Part shown: positions 25,981 through 33,487 of the stretch, in pieces
Layout: every line of letters starts with the position of its first letter
Numbering within the stretch: position 1 is the first letter of the stretch
NCBI GenBank assembly: GCA_013140715.1
Contig: JABFSG010000033.1
Span: 1-64,000, forward strand
Reading direction: 5' to 3'
DNA length: 64,000 nucleotides
Source: Nitrospiraceae bacterium
Lineage (GTDB): Bacteria; Nitrospirota; Nitrospiria; Nitrospirales; Nitrospiraceae
Translations under genes and position numbers: made by a program
Notes under the pieces: model-generated
What the model saw: only the letters and a program-made list of their open reading frames with translations
The model's database searches: none
Told to the model about the DNA's origin: nothing

Positions 25981-27810
25981 GCCGCCAACCGAGAACTGAA
26001 ACTTTTCGGCAACTGGCCCTCGCCCCGGCACAGTCACATTGACCGTCACCACCCAAGTGCCGCCCATGCCGAACAGCACGTTACCTTCGTAGAGCCCATC
26101 CTTGATGTGGCGAACCGCTGCCTTGGAGTCCATCATGCCCGGCATCGGCATCGTATAGACAAACACAACCTGTGCATTGGTCACCGGCTTGCCTGCTTGA
26201 TCTGTGATCGTCAGCTTGAGCGGCGCCATACCAGGCGTGAGGGTTTCCGACGCCGTCGCGAGGGAAAGAGTGAGTCCATTCGCCTGACGGGTCTGAGCCC
26301 CTGAGGTTCCTCCCTTTCCCATGTCCATGCCCGGCATATTCTCCATCCCCTTCATGCCTTGCATGCCCTTCATCCCCTCCATACCCTTCATGTCTCCCAT
26401 CGGCATGCCTTTCATGCCTTGCATGCCCCCCATGTCGCCTTTCTCACCCTCCCGCCCTGGGGGCGCTGAGACGCCCCCTTGCCCCATGTCCATCCCTTCC
26501 ATCTTGCCCTCGTACGCCCCGCGCATCTGCCAATCGCCCATGCCGATCCGGCCCATCATGGCCTGCATGCTCGACGCCGAGGTCAACTTGCTCTCCGCGT
26601 CCAATAGGAAATTGGCTGAGGTCACGATCCGATCCCCTTCCTTGATTCCCTCCAGCACTTCAATCGAATCCTGATTACGACGACCCAGCTTGACCGGATA
26701 GGCGGTATAGGATCCTTCGCCACGATCCAGGAACACGATTTGACGAAGTCCCGTGTCCAGCACCGCCTCTTTAGGGACAACCAACGTTTTCGCCGCATCG
26801 ATCTGCAAGATGACGGTTCCGAACATGCCAGGCTTCAGCTTGAGTCCAGGATTCGGCAATTCCAACCGCACCCGCACGGTGCGGGCCTCGGTATTCAACG
26901 TGGGATAGATGTACGAAATCTTGCCTTGAAATGTTTCTCCTGGATAGGCGGCGAACGTGACTGATGCCGGCTGGTTGAGCATCACCGTAGCGACCTCTGA
27001 CTCATAGATGTCGGCGGAGATCCAGACCCTGGAGAGATCCGCCACCTCATATAATGTCGTGCCTGGCTCCACGTATTTTCCTGGCACTGCTTCCCGCTTC
27101 ATGACGATCCCGGAGGACGGGGCGGCGACCATAAGCACCGGCTCCGCCTTATCGCGACGTTTCAACGCAGCAATTTGCTGATCAGTCACATCCCATAGTC
27201 GGAGGCGTTCCCTCGTACTGACCACAAGAGAATCCGCATTGGCCTTCACTTCAGGGAGCGGACTGGCAGCCAGTCGGCCTTGCATGTTCACGGCGAGAAG
27301 ATACTCGTCCTGGGTAGCCAGAAGGTCCGGCGAATAGAGGGTGAAGAGGGGCTCGCCCTTGCGTACCGAGCGACCGATCGAGTCGACAAACACCTCTCGC
27401 ACCCACCCGGAAGTCTTCACCGTGACCTGTGTGAAACCACGTTCGTCGTAGCCGACCGTACCGACCGCGCGAACCTCCTGCCCCAATACCTCGACGCCGG
27501 CCGGTGCGCTTCTGACCCCAATCAACTGTCTCATCACAGCCGGAACCACCACTGCCCCGGACGGCGACGCAGACATACCCGGCATGCCCTGCATCGACAT
27601 CCCCTTCATATCCATTTGCTTCATATCACCCATTTCACCCATCTGCTCTTGAGCCACCGAAACGACCTCTGTTCCCATCTCACCCATGGTCATGCCCGCC
27701 ATACCACCGATCATTCCATGGGCGGTGAAGAAACCGACGGCCACTCCGGCGATCACCCCGATCGCCACGCCGCCAACCATGAAACGCTTCCTATATGTAT
27801 ACTGATCCAT
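25969..27810 (-). CDS. cusB: CusB-type periplasmic adaptor with Met-rich segments and YtkA-like tail
   Basis: 613 residues from the ATG at 27810 (AGGAGG 5 nt upstream). N-terminal anchor (FMVGGVAIGVIAGVAVGFF), then a Met-rich stretch (MGDMKQMDMKGMSMQGMPGM), the adaptor core (~80-430: hairpin, lipoyl and barrel domains, VKTSGWVREVFVDSIGRSV), a second Met-rich repeat block (GMQGMKGMPMGDMKGMEGMK, ~455-510), and a C-terminal YtkA/FixH-like beta domain (LKLTITDQAGKPVTNAQVVF). Links CusA to the outer-membrane channel and probably hands over Cu(I). Such Met blocks commonly ligate Cu(I)/Ag(I). It is longer than E. coli CusB (about 400 residues) because of the added domains. Confidence 0.9.
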   Translation of the reverse strand: MDQYTYRKRFMVGGVAIGVIAGVAVGFFTAHGMIGGMAGMTMGEMGTEVVSVAQEQMGEMGDMKQMDMKGMSMQGMPGMSASPSGAVVVPAVMRQLIGVRSAPAGVEVLGQEVRAVGTVGYDERGFTQVTVKTSGWVREVFVDSIGRSVRKGEPLFTLYSPDLLATQDEYLLAVNMQGRLAASPLPEVKANADSLVVSTRERLRLWDVTDQQIAALKRRDKAEPVLMVAAPSSGIVMKREAVPGKYVEPGTTLYEVADLSRVWISADIYESEVATVMLNQPASVTFAAYPGETFQGKISYIYPTLNTEARTVRVRLELPNPGLKLKPGMFGTVILQIDAAKTLVVPKEAVLDTGLRQIVFLDRGEGSYTAYPVKLGRRNQDSIEVLEGIKEGDRIVTSANFLLDAESKLTSASSMQAMMGRIGMGDWQMRGAYEGKMEGMDMGQGGVSAPPGREGEKGDMGGMQGMKGMPMGDMKGMEGMKGMQGMKGMENMPGMDMGKGGTSGAQTRQANGLTLSLATASETLTPGMAPLKLTITDQAGKPVTNAQVVFVYTMPMPGMMDSKAAVRHIKDGLYEGNVLFGMGGTWVVTVNVTVPGRGPVAEKFQFSVGGGGM

Positions 27811-27839
27811 GTACACCTCCTTGATACTTGCTGATGATG

Positions 27840-29129
27840 TTAGCTCTGCCGATCAAGCGCGATACCGACAACCTGTTCAAGTTCCGCCAGTCGATGCTGG
27901 CGGTCCACGAGAGCCGTGAAATATTCAAGCTGAAATCCCCGCCAAGCCCGCTGGGTATCGATCAGGTCTAAAAAACCTGCTTTGCCTGCACGGTACCCGA
28001 CACGCGCCGCCTCCAGGCTCTGCTCTGCCTGCGGCAGAATAGTGGTGCGATACAGGGTTGCCACCTGGTCGGTCGCCCGAAGCTTGGCCAAGAGATCGTT
28101 GATCTGAAACCTGGTCATGTTTTCAGCTGTATGTTGCTGCGCCCGCGCGACCGCGACCGCTGCCGCTGCCTCCTGCACTCCCGCGTCGTACTTTGGCTTG
28201 GTCCAGAAGGCGAAGGGAATGCTCATGGCCACGTAGGCACCGAATCCGTCGTTGGCTTGATAGTTCTGGAATCGCTGAAACGCCACGTTGAAGTCCGGGT
28301 AGTACTGACGCTCGGCCAGCGCATGGGACTGTTCGTTCCGCTGCACATCCAGCTCGGCGGCTTTGATCTCTGGCCGGTCGTTCAGCGCAAGACGGTGCAG
28401 ATCGTCGATGGGCTGATCGAGCGACAGTTGAGAAGGTTCTTGCGCAAGCCCCAAAGGTGACGTGAGAGTCCGATCAAGCAACGTATTCAGCTTCGCCTCT
28501 GCAGTTTCCCGGCGCTGCTCCAAAACGGGACGATGTTGGAACAGCAGGGACAGCTCCACTTGAGCCTTGAGGACATCGGCCTGGCTCCCCTTCCCAGCGC
28601 GGAACTTCGCGTTTGCAATCTCGACAAACTGTCTGAGCAGCTCCACCTGTTCATGATGAATCTGGACGGCCTTCTGCGCGAGAAAGAGATCGTAGTAGGC
28701 CTGCTTCAGACGAGCGACGAGTTCCCGTTCCTTTGCTCGGACCAACTGCTCGGTCATATCGGCCGAACGGCTCGCCACATCGCTTTTGAGGGTGCGCTTG
28801 CCGGGAAAGGGGAGGCTCTGCGAGAGACCGAAAATGCTGTTGTCTGATCTTGTGGCGTTGAACGACTGCGGAAAATTCCACAACTGGACGGACAGGATCG
28901 GGTCATCCAAAGACCCAGCCTGCGTAATCCGGCTCGTGGCAACTTCCCACTGTTTGCGTGTCGCAACAAGCTCGGGATTTCGAGCCAGAACCTCTTGGAT
29001 CAATTCCGGCAGTACCAGCCTGTTGCGTAGCGTAGAGTCGGAATCCTGTGCCCTCGACAATCCGCTGCTGAAGAACAGCATCAGTGCTAATGCAACCATC
29101 GCACAGTGACGATATCTATTCCATCTCAT
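27840..29129 (-). CDS. cusC: CusC-type outer-membrane efflux channel
   Basis: 429 residues from the ATG at 29129 (GGGAGG upstream). Signal peptide (CAMVALALMLFFSSGLSRAQ), then two outer-membrane-efflux-protein repeats with long helices (LVLPELIQEVLARNPELVAT, LPFPGKRTLKSDVASRSADM). It has no lipobox, unlike E. coli CusC. Forms the trimeric channel for CusBA. First gene of the cus set; the 30-nt gap to cusB holds the cusB ribosome-binding site. Confidence 0.88.
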   Translation of the reverse strand: MRWNRYRHCAMVALALMLFFSSGLSRAQDSDSTLRNRLVLPELIQEVLARNPELVATRKQWEVATSRITQAGSLDDPILSVQLWNFPQSFNATRSDNSIFGLSQSLPFPGKRTLKSDVASRSADMTEQLVRAKERELVARLKQAYYDLFLAQKAVQIHHEQVELLRQFVEIANAKFRAGKGSQADVLKAQVELSLLFQHRPVLEQRRETAEAKLNTLLDRTLTSPLGLAQEPSQLSLDQPIDDLHRLALNDRPEIKAAELDVQRNEQSHALAERQYYPDFNVAFQRFQNYQANDGFGAYVAMSIPFAFWTKPKYDAGVQEAAAAVAVARAQQHTAENMTRFQINDLLAKLRATDQVATLYRTTILPQAEQSLEAARVGYRAGKAGFLDLIDTQRAWRGFQLEYFTALVDRQHRLAELEQVVGIALDRQS

Positions 29130-29286
29130 AGCAATGACCTCCCAGAGTCCCCACTCGTTCGAAGCCCTGTCTGTGCTCATGCCCTAGATGGCCAAGAGAA
29201 CTGGACGATAGGCCGGTCGCTCAAACTGAGCATCGAACGGCACACGCAATAGCAAAGGAACGATTACGCGGTATGGGAGAGGAAGA

Positions 29287-29658
29287 TCAGATGCGGAGCA
29301 CGGAGATCTTGAGCAGGAGATCTTGAGGAGGACCGACTATAGGATGATCGGACAGGCGGTTGCTGGGTGAAGTGAGGACAGCAAGAAGCGCTAACGAGGC
29401 AGTGTCTTCGGAACAGATCGTCTGGTAATCACTGCTGAGTTGGAGCTTATCGATAGACTGCACGCTGAGCGTCTTGAACGCATCGCATAACTGGTAGACT
29501 GGTTGTTCGTCCGGAGTTGAGCAGCCCTTCTCCATTGTAGAGGCCGTGACGCTATTCACCGGCACGAGGCAGGCATAGGCATTGAAGCTCACTGCGAAAA
29601 AGAGCACGACGAGCGTGCAGGCCAGGACCGAAAGGGAGCGATGAGATAAAACTCGCAT
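29287..29658 (-). CDS. small secreted cysteine-containing protein at the head of the cus cluster
   Basis: 123 residues, not recognised. Signal peptide (LACTLVVLFFAVSFNAYACL), then ~95 residues with four cysteines beyond the signal core (ACLV, GCST, LCDA, ICSE). It lies just upstream of cusC on the same strand, so a role in periplasmic copper handling is possible but unproven. Confidence 0.65.
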   Translation of the reverse strand: MRVLSHRSLSVLACTLVVLFFAVSFNAYACLVPVNSVTASTMEKGCSTPDEQPVYQLCDAFKTLSVQSIDKLQLSSDYQTICSEDTASLALLAVLTSPSNRLSDHPIVGPPQDLLLKISVLRI

Positions 29659-29695
29659 GGCGTCACTTTACCCCTCTCTACCCCAGCCGTCAACC

Positions 29696-29737
29696 GTATA
29701 CCCCATACGTATAGCCTATGCACTTTGAGCCCAACAA
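29696..29737 (-). promoter_or_regulatory. possible promoter/operator of the cus cluster
   Basis: On the minus strand TTGTTG (29732-29737) and TATACG (29708-29713) are 18 nt apart, and GTATACCCCATACGTATAG (29696-29714 on the plus strand) is a partial dyad overlapping the -10. It could be the site of a copper-responsive regulator. No regulator gene lies in the window. Confidence 0.3.
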
Positions 29738-29786
29738 CTCACATTCAGTCGTTCACTTATGCAATGCGCGGGCTCCGAAGGAGATA

Positions 29787-29883
29787 GCGAGATAGCTGGT
29801 GTGGTCTCTGTGCTCGCAGAGCCCCCACGATGAAGCGGTGGTCGCTCGATGCGCGCAATGGAGACCACAACCAGCCACCTCGC
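29787..29883. repeat. E-type hairpin repeat, variant core
   Basis: Arms GCGAGATAGCTGGTGTGGTC (from 29787) and GACCACAACCAGCCACCTCGC (to 29883) pair over ~21 bp. The core has CCCCCACGATGAAGCGGTGG, the complement of the variant seen at 1845 and 33126. In the 29659-30337 gap, which holds only repeats. Confidence 0.75.
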
Positions 29884-29944
29884 TGGATGAAGGTAAGAGT
29901 TGATTTCGCAACTCGTTCGACGCACGCCCCAGGAAGGATAGGGA

Positions 29945-30168
29945 GGGAGTGACCAGGTGCCCTTCTTGCTCGCAGAACAGAGGAAGGGATGGAGCCTGAC
30001 GATCTTCTGTGCTCGCGCAACGCGCGGTCGAGGACTCCCCTCGTTGGATGCGCGCAACAGAAGATCATCAGCCCCCATCCCTGAGAAAGAGAACGAGCGA
30101 GCTTGGAAGGATCTATTGGATGCTGCTCGTTCGATGCGCGCAGTCAAGGGAAGCCTCGGCCACTCCCT
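29945..30168. repeat. E-type repeat interrupted by a second E element
   Basis: Outer arms GGGAGTGACCAGGTGCCCTT (from ~29945) and AAGGGAAGCCTCGGCCACTC (to ~30168) match the copy at 13554. Its core halves TTGCTCGCAGAAC and TTCGATGCGCGCAG are separated by a complete second element at 29986-30081 plus ~40 nt. Confidence 0.7.
29986..30081. repeat. E-type hairpin repeat nested in another copy
   Basis: Arms GGGATGGAGCCTGACGATCT (from 29986) and AGATCATCAGCCCCCATCCC (to 30081) pair over ~25 bp. The core TGCTCGCGCAACGCGCGG ... CCTCGTTGG is the standard core in reverse orientation. It lies inside the loop of the element at 29945-30168. Confidence 0.8.
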
Positions 30169-30337
30169 TAATGGAGGCATAGGGAATCAGACGGCATCCA
30201 ATCGAGGATCAATCGGCACTCTCGTTTGTCTCATCTCGCAAATCCCGCCTGTCTCGCGCACCTTGCGTCAATGCGATGACCTCGGTAAGGCTCATCGTAA
30301 TGTTGGATTGCAAGACTTGACTCTCACTCCTGAAGAG

Positions 30338-31081
30338 TTAGCCATCAGTCGATAGCCGAGCTTCGCCATGTTCCAGCGGGCTCGGCAGTAGTTGTACTCG
30401 TAGTGGCATGTGATCGCTATGGGCAATCCAATTTTCCGCAAGCCCAACTTCAACTGTAGATGAATCGAGCCATTGGTTCGAAACGAATGCGTAGTCGATG
30501 TGGTACGGCTTAGCCAGATTGCGGTGCATGTAGAACGTCGGTTCCGACTCTGCCCCTTGAGCTATACGCTTGGAGCGATGGTAAAGACTGTGTATGCCGA
30601 TCTCCTCAAGTTCTCGCACCACGTCGCTATGGTTCCACCAGTGGTCCCAAACATCCCAGCGCACGTTGCTGTTAAAGTCGCCAAGGACGAGGGTGCTTCC
30701 GTGACACAGTGCAGCGCGGTGTAGCTTTAGGTACTTCCACATTTGACCGATGTAGCGGAATGTCGGCGAGTTCGCCTGTCGCGTCCAAACGGCAAGAAGC
30801 ATGACCTAATCGTTGATCCGACAAGGAAGAAAGGACTGAAGACGACCAGGGTCGAGGTCTACCTGCTTAAGGGAAATACCAGGCTTCGCGAATATGCCCA
30901 AGCCTCTGTTCTTGTTCGGACCGACCCAGAGATAGTTTGATGCCCATGACGAGTAGGCGCCGGACTTTGCAAGCGCGGGGTCTTCGCATTCCTGGATGAC
31001 GTAAACATCGGCACCCAAGTCCCGCAGCACTTGCAGCTTTGTGCGTAAGGCACCGTTGCAGTTCCAACTAACAATCACCAT
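30338..31081 (-). pseudogene. endonuclease/exonuclease/phosphatase family protein, nonsense-mutated
   Basis: One frame encodes a whole EEP-fold protein (~247 codons) broken by a TAG at 30806-30808. Before it: SWNCNGALR, YVIQECE and GLGIFAK. After it: LLAVWTR, VLGDFNSN, HIDYAFVS and SDHMPLRV. These are the metal and catalytic motifs of DNase I/exonuclease III-like enzymes, in the right order, so a single base change explains the break. No extra family domain is visible. Either half alone lacks essential residues. The nearest start is ATG at 31081. Confidence 0.8.
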
Positions 31082-31367
31082 GATGGCTAACAATGTTTAG
31101 GCGAATCCGTATAAGAGCCGAATCTGCCAACTTCTGTCCGTATAACACGCCATCGAATTTTCAGAGCATAACGCCATGCTCGTTGCTGTTGCAACGCGAC
31201 ACGACCGCGAGATCATTTATCATGAGTTCTTATGCGGATCGGCATCACGGCCCTGCGGCTCATGTGCGGCTCTTCTAACTGCGTGGATTTCTGCTGCCAT
31301 GCATGACTGCTACGACAACGATTGTGCTGATCTCGACTCGATAATAAACGCTAAAGAAACTTAAGAG
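31082..31367. other. gap without a recognised gene
   Basis: About 285 nt, somewhat AT-richer than its surroundings. It contains several short dyads (for instance near 31150-31240) but no repeat family seen elsewhere and no toxin gene partner for the adjacent antitoxin remnant. Confidence 0.5.
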
Positions 31368-31576
31368 TCATAGTTTGCGTCGGATGTCGGCCACCGCATC
31401 AACGGCCAAGTGGTCAGGATTTCCATCAGCTTCGTAGGCGTCGGACATCGATCGAGTTCGGTCTTTTGCTCGGTGGTAAGCGGTAGGGATTTTTGATCGG
31501 CGGCAATACTGTCCCACAGGTCTTCAACAATTCTGATTCGTTCTTCGACAGGCAGCGCTTGCAACTTTGTATTCAT
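31368..31576 (-). pseudogene. addiction-module antitoxin (PF09720 type), frameshifted
   Basis: The start reads MNTKLQALPVEERIRIVEDL then WDSIAADQKSLPLTTEQKTE, the typical 'putative addiction module component' sequence. After LDR the frame breaks; a +1 shift restores SDAYEADGNPDHLAVDAVAD then IRRKL and a TGA at 31368-31370. One missing base around 31445 explains this. No ParE/RelE toxin gene is next to it. The unshifted frame runs on to 31361 with an unrelated tail. Confidence 0.75.
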
Positions 31577-31690
31577 AACACAACCTCCATCAATGTCTAC
31601 CGTCCGAGGAACGGAGACATTCTACAGTTCCGCTCACGACAGGACTCCCCACCGACTCAGGAAAACCAGAATGTCTCCGTTCATCCCCCC

Positions 31691-31927
31691 TCACCCAACA
31701 GATGAGCCGGGGATCTTGCCATCCACGATCTGTTGGCCATAGGCAATGCAATGGGCCGTGGCTTCGTCCTCCGTCGCATACCGACCGACCAAATAGAAAT
31801 GGCGACAGTCCTCTTCCTCTTCGGTTGACCATGAAATGAAGACGTTCAATTCCCACTGGCCGGTGTCGGGTAGCTGCCGGAGTGCTGGTTGAATGGTGTA
31901 CCCCTTGTAGATCACGGCCTTGCTCAT
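31691..31927 (-). CDS. small conserved-looking hypothetical protein
   Basis: 78 residues, starting MSKAVIYKGYTIQPALRQLP. Not firmly recognised; the pattern KGYTIQP ... WELNVFISW ... FYLVGRYATEDEATAHCIAY suggests a compact alpha/beta protein of a type common in proteobacterial and phage genomes. It follows the PilZ-protein gene by 19 nt on the same strand. An upstream in-frame start at 31990 would overlap that gene. Confidence 0.6.
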   Translation of the reverse strand: MSKAVIYKGYTIQPALRQLPDTGQWELNVFISWSTEEEEDCRHFYLVGRYATEDEATAHCIAYGQQIVDGKIPGSSVG

Positions 31928-31946
31928 TTCTGTCTCTGATCCTCTC

Positions 31947-32882
31947 TCAGAAGGGTTTCGCCCTATACGCACCTGGCTCGGTCTCGTCATTGCTCCTATT
32001 TCGCATTTCCCTTTCGGCCTCCACGCGGCGTCGCTCCGACGCGATCATTTTGTCGAGTTCTGCAATGTGCGTCTCGGCGAACGCTTTGACTGCAGGTCGT
32101 CCGTCCGTCAGCCACTTCGCCAACAATTCTTTCTTGCCGCGCCATGCTTCTGCAAGCCCGAAGTCACCAGAGACCACTCCGGTGCTGTTGATGTTGCTCC
32201 TGACTCCGCCTATTTTGCGTTCGTCATTCGGAAATCGCGACACAATCTCTTTCAAGACCGCGTCGGTGGATGTCTCCCCAGGATAGTTCTGGAGAATCGC
32301 CAGGGAGCAATCTGCCTCCGTATCGCCGCCGGCTTTTACCGACTCGGCGAGCGCGGCAGCGAATTCCTGGGTGCAGTTGGGAAACGCTCTGCTGAGGAGG
32401 CTCCCCCCTCGAAACCGGAATTGCTCCCGGTCTTGAGCGAACCAGATCAGTCCCTTGCTGATTGCGAGTCGAGGGTCCTTCGAGAGCTCCTTTTCCAGTT
32501 CTTGGAGCTCAACCGGCGCCGCCTCGAACCGCTCTTCGTCGCCGTCCTCGGACTTCTTGGCGAGCCGAGCTGCAATCATCTCGTCGAGTCGCTGCCGCTC
32601 AGTCTCCCTCATTTGAACAAACGCCAGCCCGGCGGTTTCCTCGTTCACCCACTGCACATCCGCCCCATCAATTATGATCGGCCATTCCCAGCCAGGCACA
32701 TAGATGCGCAGTTCTAACGAGAGGCCCGGCAAAATAAGAAGCGGGCTTTCCAGCCGGCACCCGCCACTTGAGAGATCAAGCAGAATGCCTGCTCCATCGG
32801 GCTGTGCGGAGCCCGATACCGTGGTATGAAACTGGACAGGCAAACGGAGTGTAGCCCGCCGCTCCTCTACTTTCATGTCCAT
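31947..32882 (-). CDS. PilZ-domain protein with unrelated helical C-terminal part
   Basis: About 311 residues from the ATG at 32882. Residues ~3-105 are a PilZ domain: RRATLRLP supplies the RxxxR motif and LDLSSGGCRLE the (D/N)xSxxG motif, so c-di-GMP binding is likely. The rest (~115-311) is helical and unlike known PilZ partners: LLSRAFPNCTQEFAAALAES, VLKEIVSRFPNDERKIGGVR, AWRGKKELLAKWLTDGRPAV. This tail reminds me of the end of large HEAT-like or restriction-associated proteins, so the ORF may be a chimera. The frame is open upstream to 33077 without homology. Confidence 0.65.
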   Translation of the reverse strand: MDMKVEERRATLRLPVQFHTTVSGSAQPDGAGILLDLSSGGCRLESPLLILPGLSLELRIYVPGWEWPIIIDGADVQWVNEETAGLAFVQMRETERQRLDEMIAARLAKKSEDGDEERFEAAPVELQELEKELSKDPRLAISKGLIWFAQDREQFRFRGGSLLSRAFPNCTQEFAAALAESVKAGGDTEADCSLAILQNYPGETSTDAVLKEIVSRFPNDERKIGGVRSNINSTGVVSGDFGLAEAWRGKKELLAKWLTDGRPAVKAFAETHIAELDKMIASERRRVEAEREMRNRSNDETEPGAYRAKPF

Positions 32883-33125
32883 GACTGATCGACGCTCCAC
32901 CTTTCCATCAATGGCACAGATCGCTTCTCCTTCGGCAGGATCACCTTCTTCATCAGCTCCTGAACATGAGCTTCTACAACCTGCCACTGTTGCATAGCAC
33001 CGCAGCCTCAGCGATCCGTTGAGGGCAAGTCTACTGTAACGCCGCACACTTTTCCATGGCACTGCGTCCTCAACCAATCAAGATAGACTGCGGTATTTTC
33101 TGACCAACCCCTATCGCAAGAAAAT

Positions 33126-33213
33126 TGCCAGGCGATCCTTGACTGCGCGCATCGGGCGACCACCGTTTATCGTGGGGGCCCTGCGAGCACAGGAGACCAT
33201 CAGCTTCCATCCC
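33126..33213. repeat. E-type repeat, variant core, weak arms
   Basis: Shares TTGACTGCGCGCATCGGGCG, ACCACCGTTTATCGTGGGGG and TGCGAGCACAGGAGACCATC with other E copies. Arm pairing is poor, so it may be a decaying copy. In the 33078-33487 gap. Confidence 0.6.
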
Positions 33214-33253
33214 CCCTTTTGTCCTCTCGTATCTGCCCTACCCCCTACACATT

Positions 33254-33352
33254 CCCAAGAGGGTGGGCTGGCCGATCCCCTAGTGCGCGCGTCCAACGAG
33301 GGTCTTCTCAGGCCGCGCGTTGCGCGAGCGAAGAAGATCCTCAGCTTCCATT
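33254..33352. repeat. E-type hairpin repeat, standard core
   Basis: Core GTGCGCGCGTCCAACGAGG ... GGCCGCGCGTTGCGCGAGC. Arms GGGTGGGCTGGCCGATC and GATCCTCAGCTTCCATTCC pair with several G-U positions. Second E element of the gap upstream of the ABC-F gene; no gene is visible there. Confidence 0.7.
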
Positions 33353-33487
33353 CCATCCCATCCCCTCCCCCTTGCAGTTCTCTCTCCCACCCCGTACACT
33401 GAGTTCTTCGCGATCCAGCCTGGCCTGAATAGTCCTGCCCGATCGTCCATCAGCTGATCAACATTTTTTCATTCGTTTGGTAGAGCT

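Noticed and set aside
22786-26304. Long frames on the plus strand opposite cusA and cusB (up to 445 codons)
   Set aside because: They are shadows of the high-GC coding strand; the minus-strand proteins have complete family motifs.
30200-30340. Short frames such as one ending LTPEELAISR as a possible antitoxin remnant
   Set aside because: Too short and too weak a match to support a call.
13881-30808. Two in-frame TAG codons (13881, 30806) hinting at amber recoding
   Set aside because: TAG is a normal stop elsewhere here (for example the Cache kinase at 7319-7321, vapB-proximal genes and truD), and a third nearby gene is broken by a frameshift. Plain decay explains all three.
31060-31300. attC-like words (GCTAACAATG, GTTTAGGC) near small same-strand genes, suggesting an integron cassette array
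   Set aside because: The sites do not match the core GTTRRRY / RYYYAAC arrangement and no second copy follows the neighbouring genes.
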